Assembly (NCBI RefSeq): GCF_010820555.1
Contig: NZ_JAAIKD010000003.1
Location: 248,001 to 312,000 of the forward strand
From: Psychroflexus aurantiacus
GTDB taxonomy: Bacteria > Bacteroidota > Bacteroidia > Flavobacteriales > Flavobacteriaceae
Direction of reading: 5' to 3'
Length of the DNA stretch: 64,000 bases
In this document: one piece after another, positions 1 through 9,213 of the stretch
Layout of the letters: each line of letters starts with the position of its first letter
Numbering within the stretch: the first letter of the stretch is position 1
Translations under genes and position numbers: made by a program
The notes under the pieces: generated by a model
Database searches by the model: none
The model's input: only the letters and a program-made list of their open reading frames with translations
Told to the model about the DNA's origin: nothing

Positions 1-15
1 AAACGAAGCTAACGA

Positions 16-1707
16 ATGAAAAACTTTACCTGGGCACTTTTAATGTGTCTCCCCAGCCTGCTTTTTGCTCAATCTTTTCAAGGTACTTGGAAAATTGAAC
101 TCCAGGAAGATCAAGATTCTACGTTTTATTTTGAAAATCAGCAAAGCATCACTTTCAAAGATTCGTTGTTCAGCATTGTTCATGAACAAAAGGATTTAGT
201 TTATACAGGTCGTTTTGAAACCAGACAGGATTCTATAATCTTGAGCCCCGCCCTTTCCTCTGTTGATGATATTAAATTCGGGATTCAATCTAAAGCCGAC
301 TCTTTGATTAGTCTCACTTCTGATACATTTCAGCTTCAGCTGAAAAAAACATTCTCAACTCCTATGCTTCAGGAGGAGAAGGTAGCGAAAGTCATCGCTC
401 CCAATGGGGAATTCAGTTTCAATAGTTTATGGAGAGGTGTTCTTGGCATGTTGAGCCTTCTGCTTATCGCCTATCTTTTAAGTAAAAACAAGAAAGCAAT
501 CAACTGGAAAACGGTGGGTATTGGCTTACTTGCCCAGCTCATATTAGCTATTGGTGTCTTAAAAATCCCATTCATTCAATCAACCTTTGAATTTGTTGGA
601 AATATTTTTGTGAAAATCTTAGATTTTACAGCTGCCGGGAGTAAGTTTCTTCTTGGCGATTTGATGGATACCAGTACCTACGGATATATCTTTTTGTTTC
701 AGATTCTACCGACAATCATTTTCTTTTCAGCACTAACCTCAATACTATTTTACCTAGGAATAATTCAGAAAATAGTGAAAGCCCTGGCCTGGATACTTAC
801 CAAACTGCTGGGGATATCCGGAGCGGAAAGCCTAAGTGTTGCCGGTAATATTTTTCTGGGCCAAACCGAAGCCCCCTTAATGATTAAAGCTTATTTGGAA
901 CGCATGACGCGTTCAGAAATACTTCTGGTCATGATTGGCGGCATGGCCACTGTAGCAGGCGGCGTTCTGGCGGCCTACATTGGATTTCTTGGAGGAGACG
1001 ATCCCGTTATGCGTTTAGCTTTTGCAAAACATTTATTGGCGGCCTCCGTTATGGCCGCTCCCGGCGCTATCGTTATTTCAAAAATTTTATACCCTCAACA
1101 GGCTGACGTCAATACAAGTGTGGAAGTGTCTTCAGAAAAAATAGGCTCCAATATTCTCGATGCGATTGCCAATGGAACAACTGAAGGCCTTAGGCTTGCG
1201 GCCAACGTAGCAGCTATGCTTTTGGTTTTTGTCGCTTTAATCGCTTTTATCAATTATGGGTTCGAAAAAATTGGTGAATTAACCAACCTCAATGCGATTG
1301 TTGCAGAATATACACCCTACCCTAAATTTTCTCTGGAATCTGTGTTAGGCATTATTTTCGCTCCGCTGATGTGGCTGATTGGTGTTGCCAAAGAGGATGT
1401 GATGCTGATGGGACAACTGCTCGGTATCAAGCTTGTGGCCAGCGAATTTGTAGGCTATATCCAACTTGCTGAACTTAAAAACACAGCCAATGTCATGAGT
1501 TTAAATTTTGAAAAATCTGTCATCATGGCCACGTATATGCTATGTGGATTTGCAAACTTTGCCTCTATAGGAATACAAATTGGAGGTATAGGTTCTTTAG
1601 CTCCGGGACAGCGTAAAACGCTTTCCGAATTCGGGATCCGGGCTTTGATTGGTGGAACACTAGCTTCGCTCATGTCTGCCACCATTGCCGGAATGATCAT
1701 AGGCTAA
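16..1707 (+). CDS. nupC: NupC-type Na+/nucleoside symporter with exported N-terminal domain
   Basis: Concentrative nucleoside transporter (CNT/NupC family) of the inner membrane, expected to import nucleosides with Na+ or H+. The membrane part starts near residue 137 and carries the family's Nucleos_tra2/gate features, for example the GQTEAPLMIKAYLE stretch near residue 290 and the GFANFASIGIQIGG stretch near 515. Unlike the roughly 400-residue enteric NupC, this protein is 563 residues. Residues 1-19 look like a signal peptide (LLMCLPSLLFAQ), followed by about 110 residues of beta-rich soluble sequence (GTWKIEL... QLQLKK) before the first transporter helix. That domain should face the periplasm; its role is unknown. 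The gene ends before a clear hairpin terminator. The transporter assignment is secure; substrate range is not visible. Confidence 0.9.
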   Translation: MKNFTWALLMCLPSLLFAQSFQGTWKIELQEDQDSTFYFENQQSITFKDSLFSIVHEQKDLVYTGRFETRQDSIILSPALSSVDDIKFGIQSKADSLISLTSDTFQLQLKKTFSTPMLQEEKVAKVIAPNGEFSFNSLWRGVLGMLSLLLIAYLLSKNKKAINWKTVGIGLLAQLILAIGVLKIPFIQSTFEFVGNIFVKILDFTAAGSKFLLGDLMDTSTYGYIFLFQILPTIIFFSALTSILFYLGIIQKIVKALAWILTKLLGISGAESLSVAGNIFLGQTEAPLMIKAYLERMTRSEILLVMIGGMATVAGGVLAAYIGFLGGDDPVMRLAFAKHLLAASVMAAPGAIVISKILYPQQADVNTSVEVSSEKIGSNILDAIANGTTEGLRLAANVAAMLLVFVALIAFINYGFEKIGELTNLNAIVAEYTPYPKFSLESVLGIIFAPLMWLIGVAKEDVMLMGQLLGIKLVASEFVGYIQLAELKNTANVMSLNFEKSVIMATYMLCGFANFASIGIQIGGIGSLAPGQRKTLSEFGIRALIGGTLASLMSATIAGMIIG

Positions 1708-1879
1708 TACACGTTTCTGAAAGGAAAATTGGCAAAACTCAATACACACCAGAACAGTTCAGCTTAATAAGCATCTCCTTATTTTCTAAAGGCGTTTTTA
1801 GCTGGTATCCAATTAAGTAGTTCACTCCACCAACCGGGAAGTCTAACTCATATCTACTAGTTTTCCATGTCAAAAACAG

Positions 1880-1913
1880 AAAATTCCCAACGTAAAATAT
1901 CGGGAATTTTTTT
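1880..1913 (+). terminator. Terminator between convergent nupC and symporter genes
   Basis: A 9-bp perfect stem (AAAATTCCC / GGGAATTTT) with a 13-nt loop, followed by a run of T on the plus strand. It lies between the stop of nupC and the stop of the convergent sugar symporter. The A-rich left flank means it could also work for the minus-strand operon. Confidence 0.7.
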
Positions 1914-1934
1914 GATGAGCAGAGGATTGGTTTC

Positions 1935-3596
1935 TCAATAAAAAACCGAATACAGCACTGCCAAAATAATCATTACCGCAAATGTGCTGATATTAAAGAT
2001 TGGGCCTGTTTTAAAGGTGTCTTTTTTCAATTCAATTCCTTTTTCATCGTCCTCACCTTTATTCTGCATCCAACTGATGAGCATAATAACCAGCATGGTG
2101 ACTAAGGTTGTGTACCCCATCTGGTTAAGAAAAGGCTGTACGGGAAAATAAGCTTCCAAAAATGTATTCGCAACCCATCCTGTCGACCCGATTTTAAAAA
2201 ACATGGCCACCGGAATGGATATGATCGCTCCCCAGATTGCCGCTTTATTGGTGGCTTTTTTCCAAAATAACCCCAGTAAGAAAACGGCTAAAATCCCGGG
2301 ACTTACCAGGCCTGTATACTCCTGAATGTATTGAAAAATCTGATTTAAACTACCCAGTGCAGGGGCAACGAGCACCCCTATACCCAGAGCCACAAAGGAC
2401 GTGATTCTACCTACGTTCACAGTCTTCCTATCGCTGGGGTTTTTGTTGATGTATTGTTTATAAATATCCATGGTGAATATGGTAGACGTAGAATTCAACA
2501 TAGACGCCAGGGAGGAAACGATGGCTGCCGATAAGGCCACAAATGCAAGCCCCTTCAGCCCGGATGGCAGAAACTGAATAAGCCATGGATAGGATTTATC
2601 CGCTTCTTCTAAACTCGGAATATTGATAATTCCATCTGCTCCAAGTCGGGCTAGAATCTCGGGATCATTAACAATCACATAGGCTGCAATCCCGGGGATG
2701 ACAATGATAAAAGGCAGCAGTAATTTAAGGAAGGCCGCGAGCACGATTCCCTTCTGTGCCTCTCTTAGATTTTTCGCAGCCAGTGCCCTTTGGATGATAT
2801 ACTGATTGAACCCCCAGTAATAAAGATTTGCCACCCATAAACCCCCTATCAAAACCCCAATACCAGGTAGATTGACGTACTCAGGGTTGCTTTCCTCCAG
2901 TATCATATCAAATTTTTGAGGCGCCTTATCGTAAATCACACCAAGCCCATCCCACATACCGCTCCCACCCGACACGGTATCCAGAGCCAGGTAGGTTGTA
3001 GCAAGTCCGCCGATAATAAGAAAGACCACCTGTATGGAATCTGTCCAGGCAATGGAAGAAAGTCCTCCATAAATAGAATAGGCAGCTGCAAACATGGCAA
3101 GGCCAACGATAGCCCAGGTCATATCCACACCCATAACCGTATTCATCGCTAAGGCGCCCAGATAGAGAACCGACGTGATATTCACGAAAATATAAAGTCC
3201 AATCCAGAAGACTGCGAGTATCGTTTTCAGATTGGTAGAAAAGCGTTTTTCAACAAATCCTGGTATGGTATAGATTCCTTTTTCAATAAATATGGGTAAG
3301 AAGTATTTACCAACAATAAGCAAAGTGATGGCGGCCATCCACTCATAGGAAGAAATAGCCAGACCAACGGCAAAGCCGGACCCGGACATGCCTATAAACT
3401 GTTCAGCCGAAATGTTTGCGGCAATAAGGGAGGTACCAATGGCCCACCAGGGGAGAGATTTACTTGCTAAAAAATAATCCTGAGCGTTTTTTTGATGCCC
3501 TTTTTTATCCCTGGACATCCAGAGTCCGATAAATAAAATGAGAATAGCATACGCTATAAAGATGACATAGTCTAAGGTTTCAAATCCAGTATTCAT
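1935..3596 (-). CDS. SSS-family sodium/sugar symporter (galactose uptake inferred)
   Basis: Sodium:solute symporter (SSS/SglT family), 553 residues with about 13-14 membrane helices and the usual family size. Visible family features are the N-terminal YFLASKSLPWWAIG segment (near residue 40), AANISAEQFIGMSGSG (near 59) and YSIYGGLSSIAWTDSIQ (near 173), the Na+-site region. It is the last gene of the galM-GH53-GH2-galK-galT operon, 11 nt after galT. Family knowledge (SglT-like sugar carriers) plus this context make galactose or short galacto-oligosaccharides the likely substrate; the sequence alone does not prove it. It supplies the inner-membrane uptake step between the exported hydrolases and galactokinase. 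Confidence 0.88.
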   Translation of the reverse strand: MNTGFETLDYVIFIAYAILILFIGLWMSRDKKGHQKNAQDYFLASKSLPWWAIGTSLIAANISAEQFIGMSGSGFAVGLAISSYEWMAAITLLIVGKYFLPIFIEKGIYTIPGFVEKRFSTNLKTILAVFWIGLYIFVNITSVLYLGALAMNTVMGVDMTWAIVGLAMFAAAYSIYGGLSSIAWTDSIQVVFLIIGGLATTYLALDTVSGGSGMWDGLGVIYDKAPQKFDMILEESNPEYVNLPGIGVLIGGLWVANLYYWGFNQYIIQRALAAKNLREAQKGIVLAAFLKLLLPFIIVIPGIAAYVIVNDPEILARLGADGIINIPSLEEADKSYPWLIQFLPSGLKGLAFVALSAAIVSSLASMLNSTSTIFTMDIYKQYINKNPSDRKTVNVGRITSFVALGIGVLVAPALGSLNQIFQYIQEYTGLVSPGILAVFLLGLFWKKATNKAAIWGAIISIPVAMFFKIGSTGWVANTFLEAYFPVQPFLNQMGYTTLVTMLVIMLISWMQNKGEDDEKGIELKKDTFKTGPIFNISTFAVMIILAVLYSVFY

Positions 3597-3607
3597 AGGG
3601 TATGGGA

Positions 3608-4660
3608 TTAGTTGGAAGATTTATAATGTACAGCTGGCAGTTCTCTTAAAATTTTCGCGGCCTGTTCTGCAGAGATATCGCGCTGAGCCTCTCCTAGCAT
3701 TTCGTAGCCAACCATGAATTTCTTGACAGTCGCACTCCTCAGTAATGGCGGATAAAAATGCATGTGAAAATGCCATTCCGGATGATCCATTCCGTCGGTT
3801 GGGGCCTGGTGGATTCCGGAAGAGTAAGGGAAGGATATATTGAACAAATTATCGTATTTCACAGTGATTGCTTTTAACACCTCAGCAAAGGCTTTTTCTT
3901 CTTCAGGTTTCATGGAACTAAGGCTTCCAAAATGCCGTTTGCTGATAATCAGTGTTTCATAAGGCCAGGTGGCCCAAAACGGTACTAATACGGCGAAGTG
4001 TTCATTCTCAGCTACAATGCGTTCTCCATGCAGCAGCTCCTCTTCGAGATACACCTTAAGAAGACTCCTGCCGGTTTTTTTATGGTAGTCTTCAAGATTT
4101 TCCTGTGTCTTTTTTACTTTGGACGGAATAGAAGACTGTGACCAGATTTGACCATGCGGATGAGGATTACTACACCCCATCACAGCGCCTTTATTTTCAA
4201 AAATCTGAACGTATTTTATAAAATCATGACTTCCAAGTTCGATATATTCCGCTTTCCAGGTCCTGACTATGGCTTCAATGTCTTCGAGTTCCATTTCCGG
4301 AATCGTCAGGTTGTGCTTAGGCGAAAAACAAACCACTTTATTGATTCCCCGTTCCGGCTTAGATTGAAATAAATCAGAAGTCAGTTTGTCATCTACCACC
4401 AGTTCATCCTTGATCAGGGACGGAAAATCATTTTCAAAGACATAACAGCCTTCATAAACAGGATTTTTGCTTCCGCTGGAACGTGTGTTTCCTGGACACA
4501 AATAACAGGTTTCATCGTATTCGGGACGTTGTCCCTTATTCTGCTCTTCTTCCTGACCCTGCCAGGGCCGCTTTGTCCGTTGTGGTGAAACCAAAATCCA
4601 TTCATCAAGTAAAGGATTATAGCGTCTATGAGGATGTTGGTTGGAATTAAATTTTTGCAT
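3608..4660 (-). CDS. galT: Galactose-1-phosphate uridylyltransferase
   Basis: Transfers UMP from UDP-glucose to galactose-1-phosphate, the second Leloir step, in the cytoplasm. The 350-residue length is normal. The active-site motif NPHPHGQIWSQ near residue 160 contains the His-Pro-His whose second His carries the uridylyl group. The N-terminal zinc pair (CYLC, residues 52-55) and the C-terminal EWHFHMHFYPPLLR metal/substrate motif are present. The start at MQKFNSNQHPHRRYNPL matches family N-termini. It lies 12 nt downstream of galK and 11 nt upstream of the symporter in one operon. No galE is in the window, so the UDP-galactose epimerase must be encoded elsewhere. Confidence 0.96.
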   Translation of the reverse strand: MQKFNSNQHPHRRYNPLLDEWILVSPQRTKRPWQGQEEEQNKGQRPEYDETCYLCPGNTRSSGSKNPVYEGCYVFENDFPSLIKDELVVDDKLTSDLFQSKPERGINKVVCFSPKHNLTIPEMELEDIEAIVRTWKAEYIELGSHDFIKYVQIFENKGAVMGCSNPHPHGQIWSQSSIPSKVKKTQENLEDYHKKTGRSLLKVYLEEELLHGERIVAENEHFAVLVPFWATWPYETLIISKRHFGSLSSMKPEEEKAFAEVLKAITVKYDNLFNISFPYSSGIHQAPTDGMDHPEWHFHMHFYPPLLRSATVKKFMVGYEMLGEAQRDISAEQAAKILRELPAVHYKSSN

Positions 4661-4672
4661 AAAATCTGTTTT

Positions 4673-5842
4673 TTATTTAACCTGATGAATCCCGTCACTT
4701 ATCTGAATTTGATAGGCGCTTAAGTCAATTTTGAATTTTTCGAAATAGGCGGCAGATAAGTTTTCGATAAGCGGATCTATGGATTTCTTACGTACTAAAT
4801 TGATAGAACATCCCCCAAATCCGCCTCCCATCATCCTTGCCCCAAGTACACCTGGAACCGCAGAGGCTTTGTTGACCAGAAAATCCAGTTCTTCACAGCT
4901 GACCTCATAATCTCTTGACAATCCGTCATGCGTTTCCAGCATCAATTTACCGAGTGTTTTATAGTCCTTATTCTGAATTGAATAGGCGGCTTCATTTACT
5001 CTCTGAATTTCTTTAACCACAAAACTGCAGCGCTTAAATAAATTTTCACCCAGTTCTTTCCGAAGGGAATTAACCTGGGATAAGGTACACGATCTAAAAC
5101 TACTCACCTCCGGGTACTGGACTTTGATGATATTCAATCCCGTTTCCACCTCTTCGCGCCTCACATTATAACCGGATGTTAGATGTTCGTGTTTCACATG
5201 GCTATCCAGCAATAACAAGGAATAAGAACCCAAATCTGCATCGAAATAGCTATAATCCAGACTTGTACAATCCAGTTTAAGAGCACTGTCTTTTTTACCG
5301 AAAACACAGGCAAACTGATCCATGATACCACATTTTACACCTACAAAGCTATGCGAGGTTTGCTGTCCCATTAAAGCAATAGTCTGCTTGGACAGCTCTA
5401 AGGAGAATAAATTATTCATAGCATAAATAAGCCCGCATTCTAAAGCTGCAGAAGAAGATAAACCGGCACCAATTGGAATTGTACTGCTGAAAACCAACTG
5501 AAAGCCTTTCAGTTTAAGTCCTTTTTGCTTAAGCTGATGTAAGCCCCCAAGAATAAAATTGGCCCACATAGGCTTCACTGGTATGAGCTCATCAGTCAAA
5601 CTAAAACTGTATTCCTCGTCCAAATCCTCAGCCACCAGTACACATTCATCCGTCTCCAAGGAAGTAATGGCGAAACAAATGTATTTGTCTATAGCCGCCG
5701 GAAGCACAAAACCATCGTTATAATCTACATGTTCACCAATGATATTGATGCGCCCCGGAGATAAGAAAATAGCTTGTGGCGGTGCATTAAATCTGACCTC
5801 AAAATGAGTGGTGGTCTTTTGTAGTAATTCCTCTTTCATCAT
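4673..5842 (-). CDS. galK: Galactokinase
   Basis: GHMP-superfamily kinase that phosphorylates alpha-D-galactose with ATP, the first committed Leloir step. The galactokinase signature GRINIIGEHVDYNDGF is near residue 29. The phosphate-binding GHMP motif PIGAGLSSSAALE is near 123, and the C-terminal MMGGGFGGCSI motif near 337. Length (389) is typical. The start codon overlaps the end of the upstream beta-galactosidase by 4 nt (ATGA type), which suggests translational coupling. Its substrate form, alpha-galactose, is provided by the mutarotase at the head of the same operon. Confidence 0.96.
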   Translation of the reverse strand: MMKEELLQKTTTHFEVRFNAPPQAIFLSPGRINIIGEHVDYNDGFVLPAAIDKYICFAITSLETDECVLVAEDLDEEYSFSLTDELIPVKPMWANFILGGLHQLKQKGLKLKGFQLVFSSTIPIGAGLSSSAALECGLIYAMNNLFSLELSKQTIALMGQQTSHSFVGVKCGIMDQFACVFGKKDSALKLDCTSLDYSYFDADLGSYSLLLLDSHVKHEHLTSGYNVRREEVETGLNIIKVQYPEVSSFRSCTLSQVNSLRKELGENLFKRCSFVVKEIQRVNEAAYSIQNKDYKTLGKLMLETHDGLSRDYEVSCEELDFLVNKASAVPGVLGARMMGGGFGGCSINLVRKKSIDPLIENLSAAYFEKFKIDLSAYQIQISDGIHQVK

Positions 5843-8178
5843 TTTTGTTTTTTTCTTAAAATCAAGGGCTCAGATTCTAAACCTTCCGCTTTAGCTACCA
5901 CCATAATAACATCTGAACCGGTTTTGGTTTTCAACAAAATACTGGCAATTCCAGCTTCCGCCTTTATCGGATTTTGACCAATCAGCTCTGCCGATTCACT
6001 TTCTATGCTAAACTTTATTTCCCCTTCGAATCCGGGAACCAAAGTACCTTCAGCATCCGTAATTTCAGCATGTAAAAAGACTATATCGTCCTGTTTTTGG
6101 CTTAACCCAATACCAGAAGTATCCACTTTTAATCTGATCTGTTGGGCTTCAGAAGGTGTTTTGACTTCATGTATGGCTACTTCTTCCCCATCGATATAAC
6201 CAACAGCCTTAAGGGTTCCAGCTTTAAATTCAGATAATTTGAATTCGAAAGGAGGATGTGGCAGTGCACTGGAAAACGCGTTTCGTGTAGGGGTCTGCCT
6301 AGCAATCAATTTTTCGTTCAGGTACAAAGCGACCTCATCGGTGTTGCTAAAAACACGCACAGCCTGAGGGGACGTTGGCGTCCAGTAATTAGCTATATAA
6401 ACCACTGGTCCGGCTTCCAGGGGAGCTTCATAGGTTATCGCCGGAGACCGCTGACTTTTGTAAAAGTAATAGGCAAATTTTGGAATTCTAAAAATATCCC
6501 GGATACCTGAATGTTCAATATTATCGGCATAACCTCTGTTATAATCAAACATCAGCCAGTTGGCATGTCCTATGGTATGCTCACCTTTCAGGTTGGAATT
6601 AAAAGCTTCCTGAAAATTGAAGGCTTGCTGTAATAATCGCCGTTCTCCATCACCACGACCTTGCCTGCTGGTTCGTTCGTCTTCTGAAAGGTTTTCAAAA
6701 GCTGTTTGGTTAAAGCCTGCATTTTGAGCATAATACTCCCAGTCGCCGTATTCTGCAATGAAAATCTTTCTCGCGTTCTTCTCGTAGTCGGTCCAGTAGG
6801 TTGGTGCTTTAGCATGCTGCCTGGCAGGGATATAAAGATCATAGCTTGGATGGTCTATCCATCCTGCCGAATAAGTGTCTTCATAGGGCAGCTCGGCTTT
6901 CAGAAGCGCATTGGCTTTCATCATAAACTCTTCTGTCATCGGACTTTCATTCAGAGAGTTTTCCCAAAACACAATGCTGGGATGATGACGATCTCTTCTC
7001 GCAAAATCTTTAATTTCCTGATATGCGTTTTCCTGGAATTCTTCTCCCCCAAAAAACTGCCATCCTGAAATACAGTTCATCACCAAAAGCCCCAGCTCAT
7101 CACAGGCATCCAGAAAGGCTTCAGTTTGGGGATAATGCGATAGCCTTACAAAATCAAAGCCTGCATTTTTTATTTTTACAGCATCTCTGTAATTGGCCTC
7201 ATCGGAAATCGCATAACCCACGTAAGGGTATTCCTGATGACGATTGGTGCCCTGGATGAATACATTTTCACCGTTCAGGAAAAATCCATTTGCGTTGAGT
7301 TCAATCGCTCTTATTCCTGTGGTCAGTTCTTTGGTGTCTAAGATGGTTTCACCTTCCATCAGATTCACGTTAACCTGGTACAACTTAGGAGAATGAATAC
7401 CCCATAGTTCCGGATTCTCAATGTCGATTTGGGTTGTAAGAACCCGATCCGTACTTGAAGTCACTTCTGCAGATTCTGTAGTTTTGGAGATTGTTCTTCC
7501 TGAAGGAGATTTAAACACAATTTTTGCGGAGATCTTTTTATCTTCAGAAGATTCATTTCTGAAATGGACTTTTACCAAGCCCATGGCTTTTTCCTTTGAA
7601 ACTGAATCGAAATGAACTAAAACACCACCGCTATTGACCTGATTCGCAGCAACAGGGTCTGTGATATAAACGGAATGGGTTTCCACTAAATTCACATTCC
7701 TGTAAATCCCTCCGTAGTAATTAAAGTCCAGTTGCTCTAAAGGCTTTCCCGGGGGAATGTGCGGGTTATTTTCATTATTCACTTTTACAATCAGGGTGTT
7801 TTGAATTTTCAAAACATCGGTCATATCTACAGTAAACGGCAGGTATCCTCCCTGGTGATGCTTCAGTAAGTGCCCGTTTACCCATACCCAGGCTTCGTGC
7901 ATGACGCCTTCAAATTCAAGGAAGCTTTTCTTGGATTCCGGATGTCTTTCAAAGGTCTTCTTATACCATGCATCCCCCTGCCACTGGTCATTAACCACAA
8001 GAGGTTCAATTTCTGGCGTGTGAGGAATCTGAACAGTCTCCCACTTCAGCGAAGTGGAATCTTTAGTAAAGGCCCAATCTGAATTGAAACTGGATTCCGT
8101 TCTTTGAAAACCTTCTGTCCTGTTTTTACAGGAATTCAAAACAAGCAAGCCTAAAACAAAAATCAATACTTTATACAT
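5839..8178 (-). CDS. GH2 beta-galactosidase, lipoprotein
   Basis: Glycoside hydrolase family 2 protein that should release galactose from beta-galactosides. It has the sugar-binding jelly-roll, immunoglobulin-like and TIM-barrel domains in order. The acid/base is the Glu of SLNES near residue 405, and the nucleophile is the Glu of IAEYGDW near 474. I chose the start at 8178 (MYKVLIFVLG) rather than the ATG 24 nt upstream. It gives a clean lipoprotein signal ending in LVLNSC and leaves 4 nt after the GH53 stop. A C-terminal Big/DUF4982-like beta domain follows the barrel. As a lipoprotein it should sit in the periplasm or on the outer membrane. Specificity for beta-1,4-galactan fragments is inferred from the adjoining endo-galactanase. 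Confidence 0.9.
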   Translation of the reverse strand: MYKVLIFVLGLLVLNSCKNRTEGFQRTESSFNSDWAFTKDSTSLKWETVQIPHTPEIEPLVVNDQWQGDAWYKKTFERHPESKKSFLEFEGVMHEAWVWVNGHLLKHHQGGYLPFTVDMTDVLKIQNTLIVKVNNENNPHIPPGKPLEQLDFNYYGGIYRNVNLVETHSVYITDPVAANQVNSGGVLVHFDSVSKEKAMGLVKVHFRNESSEDKKISAKIVFKSPSGRTISKTTESAEVTSSTDRVLTTQIDIENPELWGIHSPKLYQVNVNLMEGETILDTKELTTGIRAIELNANGFFLNGENVFIQGTNRHQEYPYVGYAISDEANYRDAVKIKNAGFDFVRLSHYPQTEAFLDACDELGLLVMNCISGWQFFGGEEFQENAYQEIKDFARRDRHHPSIVFWENSLNESPMTEEFMMKANALLKAELPYEDTYSAGWIDHPSYDLYIPARQHAKAPTYWTDYEKNARKIFIAEYGDWEYYAQNAGFNQTAFENLSEDERTSRQGRGDGERRLLQQAFNFQEAFNSNLKGEHTIGHANWLMFDYNRGYADNIEHSGIRDIFRIPKFAYYFYKSQRSPAITYEAPLEAGPVVYIANYWTPTSPQAVRVFSNTDEVALYLNEKLIARQTPTRNAFSSALPHPPFEFKLSEFKAGTLKAVGYIDGEEVAIHEVKTPSEAQQIRLKVDTSGIGLSQKQDDIVFLHAEITDAEGTLVPGFEGEIKFSIESESAELIGQNPIKAEAGIASILLKTKTGSDVIMVVAKAEGLESEPLILRKKQK

Positions 8179-8182
8179 GGAT

Positions 8183-9205
8183 TTAATTTTTTTTAAAAGC
8201 ATCTAAAGCTGGTGAGGGTGTTCCATCTTCCTGCCATGCGCTAAGGCTATATCCACTCCATGACTTTTCGCCCTGAGGCTCCCAGTACATGACTCCCAAA
8301 CCGCGATTATCAGGCACCGCTTTTACGGCTTTTAGGGTAGCTTCAAGCAAATTTCTGGTGTTCTCAACTTGATCGTAAAGTCCGCCTACTTCCACGATCA
8401 TGACGTCTTTGTCATACCTTTTTACCATATCGTTTAGGTTGAAGACAAGATCGTCTATGGTTTCTGTATAATCCTTTTCCACCCAGTACGGATAGTAGGA
8501 TAAACCGATGATATCGTACTTCACACCCTGCTCCGTGGCATTATCATAAAAGTCGACAAATTTCTCGTTATTATCCCCTTCATCCACATGAACGATGACC
8601 TGGATACGCTCATCCACTGCTTTGGTGGCGTCATAACCTGCGTTTAAAAGCTGGCCCAATTGATCCCAATGCTCTGTACTTCCTTCCGGCCACAGCATTC
8701 CGCCGGGAATTTCATTCCCAACCTGCACCCACTTCGGAGTCACCCCTGCTGCTTTTACTGCGGAAACTACCTGGTAGGTATGTTCATAAACTTTTTCTTT
8801 TAGCTTCTTAAAGCTTAGGTCTTCCCAGGCTTGAGGTTTATTTTGTTTACCCGGATCTGCCCAGGAATCGCTGTAATGAAAATTGATCATTACATCCATG
8901 CCCATCTCTTGTGCTCTTACAGCCATGTCTACGGTTTCTTCTTTGCTGCAGTGCCCACTTCTTGGATCGCTGGACGGATTTACAAACACACGTAATCTTA
9001 CCGAATTCATTCCACGATCTTTTAAAAGCTGAAGTACATCTGCCTTATGGCCCTCTTCGTCTTTAAATTCATAACCCGTAGCTTCCATTTGTGGCAGCCA
9101 GCTTACATCGGCCCCTTTAGCAAATTCAGGAGTAACAGTTTTATCTGCACAGGAAAAAAACAGCAGAGTAATAATGAGAAGTTGAAAATATTTGATCATA
9201 ATCAA
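8183..9205 (-). CDS. GH53 endo-beta-1,4-galactanase, lipoprotein
   Basis: Arabinogalactan endo-beta-1,4-galactanase (glycoside hydrolase family 53), which cuts the galactan side chains of type I pectic arabinogalactan. The family opening KGADVSWLPQME is near residue 30. NSVRLRVFVNP is near 69. The acid/base Glu is in WVQVGNEIPGG near 165, and the nucleophile Glu in VMIVEVGGLY near 271. The signal peptide ends in LLFFSCADK, a lipobox, so the enzyme should be anchored in the envelope. At 340 residues it is a single catalytic domain. It is the second gene of the operon, 8 nt after galM, and feeds the GH2 enzyme encoded next. Confidence 0.95.
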   Translation of the reverse strand: MIMIKYFQLLIITLLFFSCADKTVTPEFAKGADVSWLPQMEATGYEFKDEEGHKADVLQLLKDRGMNSVRLRVFVNPSSDPRSGHCSKEETVDMAVRAQEMGMDVMINFHYSDSWADPGKQNKPQAWEDLSFKKLKEKVYEHTYQVVSAVKAAGVTPKWVQVGNEIPGGMLWPEGSTEHWDQLGQLLNAGYDATKAVDERIQVIVHVDEGDNNEKFVDFYDNATEQGVKYDIIGLSYYPYWVEKDYTETIDDLVFNLNDMVKRYDKDVMIVEVGGLYDQVENTRNLLEATLKAVKAVPDNRGLGVMYWEPQGEKSWSGYSLSAWQEDGTPSPALDAFKKN

Positions 9206-9213
9206 TGTTAAGC

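Noticed and set aside
1739-1934. Open minus-strand frame reading ELDFPVGGVNYLIGYQ in the nupC-symporter spacer
   Set aside because: No start codon, it crosses the terminator hairpin and no family was recognised. It may be chance or a small gene remnant; not supportable.
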